Source: Bacteroidales bacterium UBA1199 (GTDB taxonomy: Bacteria; Bacteroidota; Bacteroidia; Bacteroidales; UBA932). Taken from it: 13,937 nucleotides of DNA. The stretch is taken from contig DBXZ01000022.1 in assembly GCA_002309795.1 (NCBI GenBank), positions 4,112 through 18,048 on the forward strand. Direction: 5' to 3'. Below the pieces are notes generated by a model, which had not been told where the DNA came from, searched no databases, and saw nothing but the letters and a program-made list of their open reading frames with translations. Positions within the stretch are counted from its first letter, which is position 1, and every line of letters begins with the position of its first letter. The position numbers were made by a program, and so were the translations under genes. Positions 6,929 through 13,937 of this stretch are shown here, piece after piece.

Positions 6929-7756
6929 ATGAAACGTCTGTATGATACGGCAGTGCGATTCGTGGTACGGACCGGCTGCCTGGCCCTGGTCCTGCTCCTG
7001 GCGGGATGTTCCCAGAACGGGCGCACGCCCAAGACGGCGATTGTCGCGCACCGCGGTTTCTGGAATTGCGAAGAGGCTGCTTTCAGCGAAAACTCCATCG
7101 CTTCCTTGCGGATGGCGCAGGAGAAGCACTTCTGGGGTGCGGAATTCGACCTGCAGCTTTCGGCCGACGACACGGTGATGGTGAACCACAACGCCCGTAT
7201 CCGCGGAATGAAGATCGCAGACCATCCCTACAGCGATTTCATCGAGTGCTATCTGCCAAACGGCGAGCGCCGTCCCACCTTGAACGAATACCTGGACCAG
7301 GGCGCCAAATGCAAGACCACCATGCTGGTGATCGAGTTCAAGCCGCAGGATACGGAAGAGCGCGAAGACCGTCTGATCGACCTCACGCTTGAATCCGTCA
7401 AGGCCCACAACCTGTACGATCCCGCCCGCGTGATGTTCATCTCCTTCAGCCTGCACGCCTGCCAGCGGATTGCGGAACTGGCGCCGGAGTTCGGCAACCA
7501 GTACCTGAACGGGGATCTCTATCCGGAAGACCTCGTGGCCATGGGCATCAAGGGATGGAGCTATCACCACCGCATAGTGGAGGAGCACCGCGACTGGGTG
7601 TCGCGTTCCCACGAACTGGGCCTCACGACCAACGTCTGGACGGTCAACAAGCCCGACCCCGCGCGCGGCTTCATCGAGATGGGCGTGCAGGCCATCACGA
7701 CCAACGAGCCGCTGATGGTCCGCCAGCTCCTGGGCCGCCGCGAAAAGAGACGCTAA
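6929..7756 (+). CDS. Glycerophosphodiester phosphodiesterase family lipoprotein
   Basis: A 275-residue exported lipoprotein: a charged N-terminus (MKRLYDTAVRFVVR), a hydrophobic stretch and lipobox LAGC with Cys27 as the lipidated residue, placing it in the envelope facing the periplasm or surface. The GDPD catalytic barrel follows: His41-Arg42 (VAHRG), Glu54-Asn55 (SENS), Glu72 and Asp74 (GAEFDLQL) and His87 (MVNHNAR), the usual metal-binding and acid/base residues. It is predicted to hydrolyse glycerophosphodiesters to glycerol 3-phosphate and an alcohol. I rejected an in-frame start at 6728, since it would place 67 residues before the signal peptide and overlap the divergent gene. A weak TATCTTAG box lies 4 bp before the ATG. 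It converges on ispE with 4 bp between stops. Confidence 0.92.
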   Translation: MKRLYDTAVRFVVRTGCLALVLLLAGCSQNGRTPKTAIVAHRGFWNCEEAAFSENSIASLRMAQEKHFWGAEFDLQLSADDTVMVNHNARIRGMKIADHPYSDFIECYLPNGERRPTLNEYLDQGAKCKTTMLVIEFKPQDTEEREDRLIDLTLESVKAHNLYDPARVMFISFSLHACQRIAELAPEFGNQYLNGDLYPEDLVAMGIKGWSYHHRIVEEHRDWVSRSHELGLTTNVWTVNKPDPARGFIEMGVQAITTNEPLMVRQLLGRREKRR

Positions 7757-7760
7757 TCAG

Positions 7761-8561
7761 TTAAAAGAGAGCGAAAATGGCGCTGCCGCTTCCGGAGAGG
7801 GAGGCGTAGCGGGCGCCGCGTGCGTAGAGGTCCGCCTTGATGCGGGCCAGCTCCGGGTGTGCGGCAAAGACGGAAGGTTCGAAATCGTTGACCAGCACCG
7901 CGCGCCACTCGTCCACGGGACGGGAGAGCGCTTCGCGGAGGGACAGGCCGGGGAATACCGGACTGCCGGCATGAGGGGTGCCTGCCGGGACACGGCCCTC
8001 ACGCGGCGTAACGCCGGCATAGGCTTCGCGGGTGGAAACATGCACCGGAGGTGTGACGACTTCAATGCGGAAATTCGTCACATCAACCTCATAGGGAACT
8101 AATACCTCCCCCCGCCCGGAGGCCACCATGGGCCGATTGTAGATGAAAAACGCGCAATCACTGCCCAGCCGGGCCGCCAGGGAAGCGAGCGTTTCGTCAC
8201 TTAGTCCCAGGCCGAACACTTCCGAGAGCATCCGCAGGGTGAAAGCCGCATCGGCACTGCCGCCGCCCAGGCCGGCCCCCGCGGGAATTCCTTTCCAAAG
8301 ATGGATGGCTACCGGCGGAATGCCGTAGCATTCGTGCAGCAGCTGCCAGGCGCGCATGCAGAGGTTGTCGCCGCCGTCGCCGCCTTCTCCCAGATCCAGT
8401 CCGTAGAGATGCATATCCGGCGCTGCCGCCGGCACAATTTCCAACACGTCGTGCAGCCCGTGCCACGGGATAAAGAGGCTCTCCAGATCGTGGTAGCCGT
8501 CGTCCCGCTTCCGCAGGATATGCAGACCCAGGTTCAGTTTCGGGTTGGGAAAGGTGATCAT
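7761..8561 (-). CDS. ispE: 4-(cytidine 5'-diphospho)-2-C-methyl-D-erythritol kinase
   Basis: A GHMP-family kinase of the cytosolic MEP (non-mevalonate) isoprenoid pathway that phosphorylates CDP-methylerythritol at the 2-hydroxyl with ATP. The 266-residue protein begins MITFPNPKLNLGLHILRKR, the usual N-terminal substrate loop with its conserved lysine, and carries the GHMP ATP-binding loop GIPAGAGLGGGSADAA, a GSDCAFF block with the catalytic aspartate, and the C-terminal glycine-rich SLSGSGSAIFALF. Start choice: the ATG at 8561 overlaps the tadA stop as ATGA. A longer in-frame start at 8738 is rejected because its 59 extra residues are tadA read in another frame and do not belong to IspE. Translation is probably coupled to tadA. 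Confidence 0.95.
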   Translation of the reverse strand: MITFPNPKLNLGLHILRKRDDGYHDLESLFIPWHGLHDVLEIVPAAAPDMHLYGLDLGEGGDGGDNLCMRAWQLLHECYGIPPVAIHLWKGIPAGAGLGGGSADAAFTLRMLSEVFGLGLSDETLASLAARLGSDCAFFIYNRPMVASGRGEVLVPYEVDVTNFRIEVVTPPVHVSTREAYAGVTPREGRVPAGTPHAGSPVFPGLSLREALSRPVDEWRAVLVNDFEPSVFAAHPELARIKADLYARGARYASLSGSGSAIFALF

Positions 8562-9016
8562 CGCTTCTCCTTGAAAAATGTGGTCATCAGTGCGGCGCAC
8601 GCTTCGGCCAGCACGCCGGAGCGGACCTCGGTGCGCGGATGCAGCAGGCTCGGCGAGAAGAGCGAATAACCGCGGCGCGGGTCGGCGCAACCGTACACCA
8701 GGCGTGGCAGCTGCGACCAGTTCAGCGCGGCAGCGCACATCGGACAGGGTTCCACCGTCACATAGAGCGTGCAGTCGCTCAGGTACTTGCCGCCCAGGTA
8801 TTCGGTGGCGATCGTGATGGCCTGCATCTCGGCGTGGGCGGTGCTGTCGTGGAGCATCTCGGTCAGGTTGTGGGCGCGGGCAATGATGCGGCCCTTGCAG
8901 ACCACCACGGCCCCGATGGGCACCTCGCCGGCCACCCGCGCAGCCTCGGCTTCGCGCAGCGCCTCGCGCATCATCTGCACGTCTTTATCCTGAACGTTAT
9001 TCTCCGTCGTCTCCAT
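8558..9016 (-). CDS. tadA: tRNA adenosine(34) deaminase TadA
   Basis: A zinc-dependent cytidine/deoxycytidylate-deaminase-fold enzyme that converts the wobble adenosine of tRNA-Arg(ACG) to inosine. The zinc/catalytic residues are all present: His61-Ala-Glu63 (the glutamate is the proton shuttle) and Pro90-Cys91-x2-Cys94. GEVPIGAVVV (30-39) and HNLTE are family-typical. At 152 residues it is of normal size. The N-terminal eleven residues are polar and may be lineage-specific. It overlaps the ispE start by 4 bp, forming a two-gene unit. The 82-bp leader upstream (9017-9098) contains repeated CTTACGG-type motifs. Confidence 0.94.
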   Translation of the reverse strand: METTENNVQDKDVQMMREALREAEAARVAGEVPIGAVVVCKGRIIARAHNLTEMLHDSTAHAEMQAITIATEYLGGKYLSDCTLYVTVEPCPMCAAALNWSQLPRLVYGCADPRRGYSLFSPSLLHPRTEVRSGVLAEACAALMTTFFKEKR

Positions 9017-9098
9017 ATTCGTAATCGTATCTATCCGTTTCTAAACGTAAACTTCCGTAAGTATCCGTAAGCAAACGTTTCGTTACGGTTATCAATGT
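9017..9098 (-). promoter_or_regulatory. Repeat-rich leader upstream of tadA
   Basis: Read on the minus strand, this gap holds a CCGTAA/TTACGG pair that can form a hairpin around AAACGTTT, two direct CTTACGGA copies 10 bp apart, and further ACGG/TACG words at roughly 10-bp steps. No exact TAnnTTTG box is seen. It may be a regulator-binding cluster or the tail of the upstream gene's transcript; function is unknown. Confidence 0.35.
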
Positions 9099-10052
9099 CT
9101 ATTTTTCCAACCGCCGCAAAACCTCCTCCAGCGGCGCATCTTTGCAAATCACCCGTTTCCCGCCATCCAGCAGATAGAGCGAGGGAATTGCGCGCAGCAG
9201 GTAGATGCTGTCGCTGCGGATCACGCCGCCGGCATCGAACGCGTTGATCCACGTCTTGGGATAGTGCGACATATAGGCAAACCATTCGCCCAGGTCTTCG
9301 TCCGGATAGACGTTCAGCACCTTGAGCGACCCGTCTGCAATCTGCGCCTGCACCTGCGGCGAACTGCTCAGCGCCTCGATAATCTCTTTGCAGTTGTGGC
9401 ATCCGGGATTGCTGAAGAACATCAGAATCCGCTCAGCCTGAATGTCGTGCAGCCGCCCGGTCCGCCCGTTGCGCAGGGTATAGGTGAAATCGGCCGCCAC
9501 CGTGCCCAGTCTGTTCAGCGAGAACATCGGGTATTCGCGCTGCGTGCGGAGGCGCACCTCTTCATGGCTGGCGGCCCAGGCACCTTCGGCAGGCAGCGAG
9601 AGGATGTGCCGCATCACCGGCAGGAAAAACTCCTCGTTGCGGTAGGGTGAGTTGACGTCGTACAGATACTTCTCTTCGAGGGCCAGAATCCGTCCGAGCA
9701 TCCGGCCGGAAGAATCCCGGCACGCCTCCGAGCGTTCCGCGCGCGTCAGGAGCGTATCCTGCGCGCGTTCCATCACGGAAAGCGGCACCATGGGCAACAG
9801 CGTGACGTAGTTTACGAAGGCCTGCTCGGTCAGCTCGGCACTGTAGCGCTGCGGCGCCTCGAAATACTTGTTCCACCAGCGCAGAACGGCATATTCGGCC
9901 CTCTGCGAAGCGTCCGTCACCATGGCCGGCAACTCCGGATAGGGAAAACTCGTGGCCATGGGCAGCGCTTGGGGCGTACGGCCGCCGCACGCGGAAATTG
10001 TCAGCGCGAGGCAGAGCAGCAGGGGCAGCGCGGGAAACTTTTTCAGAATCAT
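9099..10052 (-). CDS. DUF5106-like/thioredoxin-fold lipoprotein
   Basis: A 317-residue predicted lipoprotein: the signal peptide [20 protein letters not shown] is followed by Ala-Cys22-Gly-Gly, a lipobox that places it in the envelope. Residues ~35-170 are a helical region resembling the DUF5106 domain often found before thioredoxin domains in Bacteroidota (recognised by general pattern only). Residues ~180-315 form a thioredoxin-like domain with active-site CHNC (218-221) after FFSNPG and a cis-proline at Ala-Ile-Pro290. It is probably a thiol-disulfide oxidoreductase in the periplasm, with unknown partners. It is divergent from groES with a 91-bp gap. The frame and length look intact. Confidence 0.85.
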   Translation of the reverse strand: MILKKFPALPLLLCLALTISACGGRTPQALPMATSFPYPELPAMVTDASQRAEYAVLRWWNKYFEAPQRYSAELTEQAFVNYVTLLPMVPLSVMERAQDTLLTRAERSEACRDSSGRMLGRILALEEKYLYDVNSPYRNEEFFLPVMRHILSLPAEGAWAASHEEVRLRTQREYPMFSLNRLGTVAADFTYTLRNGRTGRLHDIQAERILMFFSNPGCHNCKEIIEALSSSPQVQAQIADGSLKVLNVYPDEDLGEWFAYMSHYPKTWINAFDAGGVIRSDSIYLLRAIPSLYLLDGGKRVICKDAPLEEVLRRLEK

Positions 10053-10079
10053 TATGCCAAAATGTCAGTCGGCCGCCAC

Positions 10080-10095
10080 TGGCACTCAATTTGCC
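10080..10095 (+). promoter_or_regulatory. Candidate sigma-54 (RpoN) -24/-12 promoter for groESL
   Basis: TGGCAC, five bases, TTGCC: the GG and GC doublets are separated by exactly 10 bases, as in RpoN promoters. A start about 12 bp downstream would give a leader of roughly 38 bases before groES. No TAnnTTTG box and no CIRCE repeat are seen in this gap. Confidence 0.5.
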
Positions 10096-10143
10096 TTGCA
10101 TAGGGCCGTAAAACGAAACAAAATTACCAAAAATATTACGATT

Positions 10144-10413
10144 ATGATAAAACCATTGGCAGACAGAGTTCTGATTGAAGCCAAAGAGGCTGAGACCAAG
10201 ACCGCAAGCGGACTGATTATTCCGGACACCGCAAAAGAGAAACCCCAGCAGGGTACCGTCATCGCCGTCGGAAACGGCAAGAAGGATGAACCGATGGAGC
10301 TCTCCGTCGGCGACGAAGTCCTGTACGGCAAGTACGCCGGCACGGAAATCACCGTGGACGGCAAGAAGTATCTGATCATGCGCCAGTCCGACGTGGTCGC
10401 AATCGTCAAATAA
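10144..10413 (+). CDS. groES: Co-chaperonin GroES
   Basis: The 89-residue lid subunit of the cytosolic chaperonin. It starts [20 protein letters not shown], the canonical N-terminus, and contains the mobile loop ([18 protein letters not shown], residues 20-37) that binds GroEL and the usual [13 protein letters not shown] segment. An in-frame open extension to 9952 runs through the intergenic gap and into the divergent gene; the family N-terminus fixes the ATG at 10144. groEL follows after 17 bp in the same operon. Regulation is probably from the candidate sigma-54 site upstream. Confidence 0.98.
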   Translation: MIKPLADRVLIEAKEAETKTASGLIIPDTAKEKPQQGTVIAVGNGKKDEPMELSVGDEVLYGKYAGTEITVDGKKYLIMRQSDVVAIVK

Positions 10414-10424
10414 TCTAAAGTTAA

Positions 10425-12059
<1,635 letters not shown>

Positions 12060-12083
12060 TCATCCCTTCCCTGAATAATCCCC

Positions 12084-12121
12084 GAATCGGGAACAGAAAC
12101 TCCGGTTTTTGTTCCCGATTC
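12084..12121 (+). terminator. Rho-independent terminator of groESL
   Basis: GAATCGGGAACA (12084-12095) pairs perfectly with TGTTCCCGATTC (12110-12121). The stem can extend inward about five more pairs around a TCCG loop. The tail is T-rich (TTATTGTATTT). It separates groESL from the toxin-antitoxin-like operon. Confidence 0.8.
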
Positions 12122-12128
12122 TTATTGT

Positions 12129-12159
12129 ATTTGGCAATTTTTTTGAAATATTGCCAAAT
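12129..12159 (+). promoter_or_regulatory. 10-bp palindromic operator-like site around the -33 box
   Basis: ATTTGGCAAT (12129-12138) and its exact complement ATTGCCAAAT (12150-12159) flank an 11-base spacer that contains the TTTG -33 element. A protein bound here would block the promoter, so this is a good candidate operator for autoregulation. Confidence 0.6.
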
Positions 12160-12172
12160 GTGTATATCTTTG
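12142..12172 (+). promoter_or_regulatory. Bacteroidota promoter: TTTG (-33) and TATCTTTG (-7)
   Basis: TTTG at 12142-12145, a 19-base spacer and TATCTTTG at 12165-12172 match the Bacteroidota housekeeping-sigma consensus in both boxes and spacing. Transcription should start around 12177-12179, about 10-12 bases before the ATG at 12189. Confidence 0.8.
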
Positions 12173-12188
12173 CCTCGGAGACGAGACT

Positions 12189-12959
12189 ATGGACTACAAA
12201 TACACCATATCCCCAAAGATGCGGGCCGTCGCGGAGGTGATGACAGAAGCCTTCGTCGGGATTGATTATTGCCTTACGGATACGCAGCGAAACCTGATTG
12301 TTGAGGTTCCCAAGAGTCGATGTGAAGCGGTTCGTGAAACCTTGAAGCACCATTTCCCTGACGTGGCGCTTATCCGGAATGCATACGCGATGATGGAAGA
12401 TCTGCACGACTTTATTCTGGTGAAGCCCCTTGTTTCCGAGGCGCCCGTTTTCATTGCGAACGGCATCAGCATACCGGCGTTGGAAAAGCAGCTGGTGGAT
12501 CGCGATGCGGACAAGGAATACGCAGCGCTGGCCGATGCGGAGATTCAGCGGGAATACCAGCGCGCTTTTGAGTTGTATCCGGTCAACACGTCCCGTCTGT
12601 TGCGTTATGCCGGCCGTAAAGGAAAACAGGAAGAGATTCGAAGCAGAATGGAGAAGATTGATCAGCACCGCATTACGCTGATTCGAACTCTCCAGGATTA
12701 CTTCAGCCGGGAGCCCGTTTTGCGAGCATGGATCTTCGGCTCTTTCTCCAGGATGGAGGAACGTCCGGACAGCGATATCGACATCCTCGTGGACCTGGAT
12801 CCGGCGGCTTCGATAGGCCTTCTGCAATATGCGTCCATGATTAACCAACTGGAGAGCTTGGTCGGCAGAAAGGTAGATATGGTGGAAGGTGCCTCTGTCA
12901 AACCCTATGTCCGAGAGAGCATCAACCGCGATAAAGTACTGATTTATGAGAGAGCCTGA
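12189..12959 (+). CDS. AbiEi/DUF6577-like domain fused to an MNT-type nucleotidyltransferase (putative MntA-like antitoxin)
   Basis: A 256-residue protein with two parts. Residues ~20-150 resemble, from memory of the family, the DUF6577/AbiEi-like antitoxin core (IVEVPKSRCEAVRETL, KPLVSEAP, PALEKQLVDRDADKE, PVNTSRLLRYAGRKGK). The wing-helix usually in front of that core is absent, and an in-frame stop at 12144-12146 rules out a longer start. Residues ~155-256 are a minimal nucleotidyltransferase with Gly184-Ser185, exactly ten residues, then Asp196-Ile-Asp198, and a third acidic residue at Asp230. This GSX10DXD layout is that of MntA, which AMPylates and neutralises HepT. It overlaps the HEPN gene by 14 bp. 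Codon use looks less GC-biased than groEL, suggesting transfer. Role in toxin control is inferred from partner and motifs. Confidence 0.8.
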   Translation: MDYKYTISPKMRAVAEVMTEAFVGIDYCLTDTQRNLIVEVPKSRCEAVRETLKHHFPDVALIRNAYAMMEDLHDFILVKPLVSEAPVFIANGISIPALEKQLVDRDADKEYAALADAEIQREYQRAFELYPVNTSRLLRYAGRKGKQEEIRSRMEKIDQHRITLIRTLQDYFSREPVLRAWIFGSFSRMEERPDSDIDILVDLDPAASIGLLQYASMINQLESLVGRKVDMVEGASVKPYVRESINRDKVLIYERA

Positions 12960-13287
12960 GCGCGACCGCGGGCGTCTGCTGGATATCATTCAGGCGGCGG
13001 AACACATCATCGAATTCACGAGAGGTTATTCGCAGGCGGATTTGGCGGCGGATAAACTGCGGTACTTTGCCGTGGTGAAGAACGTAGAAATCATCGGTGA
13101 GGCCGCCTATATGCTATCCCTGGAGTTTAAGGCCCAACACTCCGATATTCCATGGAAAGACATCATCGCAATGCGTCACGTCCTGGTCCACGGATATGCG
13201 ACCATTCTCCCGGAGCGACTTTGGCATACGGCTCTCACAGACGTCCCAATCTTGAAGCAACAGATTCAAGATCTCTTGGATAATTGA
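12946..13287 (+). CDS. HEPN-domain (HepT-like, DUF86) putative toxin
   Basis: A 113-residue all-helical protein of the HepT/DUF86 type. Family HepT toxins are HEPN ribonucleases whose RX4HXY motif carries the catalytic residues and the tyrosine that MntA modifies. Here the motif is intact: Arg77, His82 and Tyr84 in MRHVLVHGY, preceded by the typical KNVEIIGEAAYMLS and IPWKDIIAM segments. The ATG at 12946 lies inside the end of the nucleotidyltransferase gene (14-bp overlap), implying coupled expression. The ORF stops at 13287, 25 bp before the next promoter box. It is most likely the toxin of a type VII pair; activity is not shown. Confidence 0.85.
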   Translation: MREPERDRGRLLDIIQAAEHIIEFTRGYSQADLAADKLRYFAVVKNVEIIGEAAYMLSLEFKAQHSDIPWKDIIAMRHVLVHGYATILPERLWHTALTDVPILKQQIQDLLDN

Positions 13288-13312
13288 GTCTGGGGAATAT
13301 GCCCATTTTTCG

Positions 13313-13320
13313 TATCTTTG
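13313..13320 (+). promoter_or_regulatory. Bacteroidota -7 promoter box (TATCTTTG) for the TolC-family gene
   Basis: An exact TAnnTTTG match in the gap after the HEPN gene. A start near 13326 would give a leader of about 58 bases, which contains a small GAGACCCC/GGGGACTC-type hairpin around 13346-13364. No obvious terminator separates it from the HEPN gene. Confidence 0.6.
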
Positions 13321-13383
13321 CGGCTTGATTTTTGTAAGGAGAAGGAGACCCCGGAGGGGACTCTGTACCACACGATTAAGACT

Positions 13384-13937
13384 ATGAGATTCAGAAACAC
13401 GATATTCACCAAAGCTGCGACGCTGGCCGTGGCTTTGGTCTTTTTTTCATCGCGCGCGGATGCGCAGGTAGGCCTTACGCTCCAGCAGGCGCAGGAGATG
13501 GCGCTGCAGCACAGCACGACCATCCTCAATGCCAACCTGGAAGTCCAGAAGGCGGAGGCCTCCAAGTGGCAGGCTATCGCCAGCATGCTGCCGCAGGTCA
13601 GCGCGTCGGTGGACTATTCCACGAACTTCGGCTACCAGATGGACCTGGGCGCCATGAAGATTTCGATGCCGCCCTCCGCAAGCTTTGGCATCACCACGGC
13701 CCTGGCTTTCAGCGGCGCGCAGATTGTCTCCATCCAGATGGCGGAAATTTCGCGCAAGATGGCGGACCTCTCGCTCCACAAGAGCGACAAGGAGATCGCC
13801 GACCAGGCCAAGGTGCTCTACTATTCGGCGCTGGTCACCGACCAGACCATCAAACTGCTGGAAGAGAACCTCGAAAGCCTCAAGAAGCTCTACGACTACT
13901 CCGCCAGCTCGGTCCGCGTGGGCATCACCGAACAGAC
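13384..13937 (+). CDS. TolC-family outer-membrane efflux protein (3' end outside window)
   Basis: The first ~184 residues of a TolC-like channel subunit; the frame runs off the window. The N-terminus MRFRNTIFTKAATLAVALVF is a signal peptide with probable cleavage after SSRADA. Next comes the family-typical start LTLQQAQEMALQHSTTILNANLEVQKAEASKWQA (read from residue 31 on), a Leu-Pro-Gln turn (MLPQVSAS), a beta region with GITTALAFSGAQI, and the long coiled helices beginning MAEISRKMADLSLHKSD and ending LLEENLESLKKLYDYS. Such proteins form the outer-membrane exit of RND or ABC tripartite pumps; pump genes probably lie downstream. It has its own promoter box and is unrelated to the HEPN pair by function. 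Confidence 0.88.
   Translation, partial: MRFRNTIFTKAATLAVALVFFSSRADAQVGLTLQQAQEMALQHSTTILNANLEVQKAEASKWQAIASMLPQVSASVDYSTNFGYQMDLGAMKISMPPSASFGITTALAFSGAQIVSIQMAEISRKMADLSLHKSDKEIADQAKVLYYSALVTDQTIKLLEENLESLKKLYDYSASSVRVGITEQ

Noticed and set aside
10071..10090. Degenerate end of the repeat element upstream of groES (CCGCCAC and CACTCAAT words)
   Set aside because: The words resemble the element ends, but spacing and surrounding sequence do not match. The sigma-54 reading explains the site better.
10053..10143. CIRCE operator (HrcA) upstream of groES
   Set aside because: No 9-bp inverted repeat with the expected 9-base spacer is present.

Overview
The window looks like a chromosomal piece of a fairly GC-rich member of the Bacteroidales. 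The evidence is several exact TAnnTTTG promoter boxes (the Bacteroidota -7 element) at 3548, 5341, 6886, 12165 and 13313, short lipoboxes on two exported proteins, a DUF5106/thioredoxin-type lipoprotein, and a Bacteroidota-style suf operon. Genus is not resolvable by eye. Most of the window is compact housekeeping DNA. Two regions stand out as accessory: a pair of inverted non-coding repeats, and a toxin-antitoxin-like pair.

Layout. 1-3089 (+): the 3' part of sufB, a pnuC-type transporter inserted between sufB and sufC, then sufC and an unusually short sufD. 3114-3503 and 5386-5753: two copies, in opposite orientation, of a 368-390 bp non-coding element with imperfect terminal inverted repeats and several internal hairpins, one of which shows a compensatory base-pair change between the copies. 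They bracket an aldo/keto reductase-ferredoxin fusion (+) and a deoxynucleoside kinase (-) that converge tail to tail. 5776-5810: a perfect 15-bp stem-loop. 5842-6858 (-): a ThiL-family protein that has lost most catalytic motifs. 6929-7756 (+): a glycerophosphodiester phosphodiesterase lipoprotein, converging on ispE and tadA (-; start/stop overlapped). 9099-10052 (-): a DUF5106/thioredoxin lipoprotein. 10144-12059 (+): groES-groEL behind what looks like a sigma-54 type -24/-12 promoter and closed by a strong terminator. 12189-13287 (+): an AbiEi-like/MNT nucleotidyltransferase fusion overlapping a HEPN (HepT-like) gene, behind its own promoter with a 10-bp palindrome around the -33 box. 13384-end (+): the start of a TolC-family outer-membrane efflux protein.

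How it works together. The suf genes build and transfer Fe-S clusters (SufBCD scaffold), and the AKR just downstream carries two 4Fe-4S motifs, although it has its own promoter-like box. GroES/GroEL is a general chaperonin. IspE (isoprenoid precursors) and TadA (tRNA wobble editing) are co-translated. The 12189-13287 pair is best read as a type VII (MntA-HepT) toxin-antitoxin variant whose antitoxin carries an extra AbiEi-like domain.

The strongest candidates for something undescribed are the paired structured element (3114-3503 / 5386-5753) and the hybrid AbiEi-MNT/HEPN operon.
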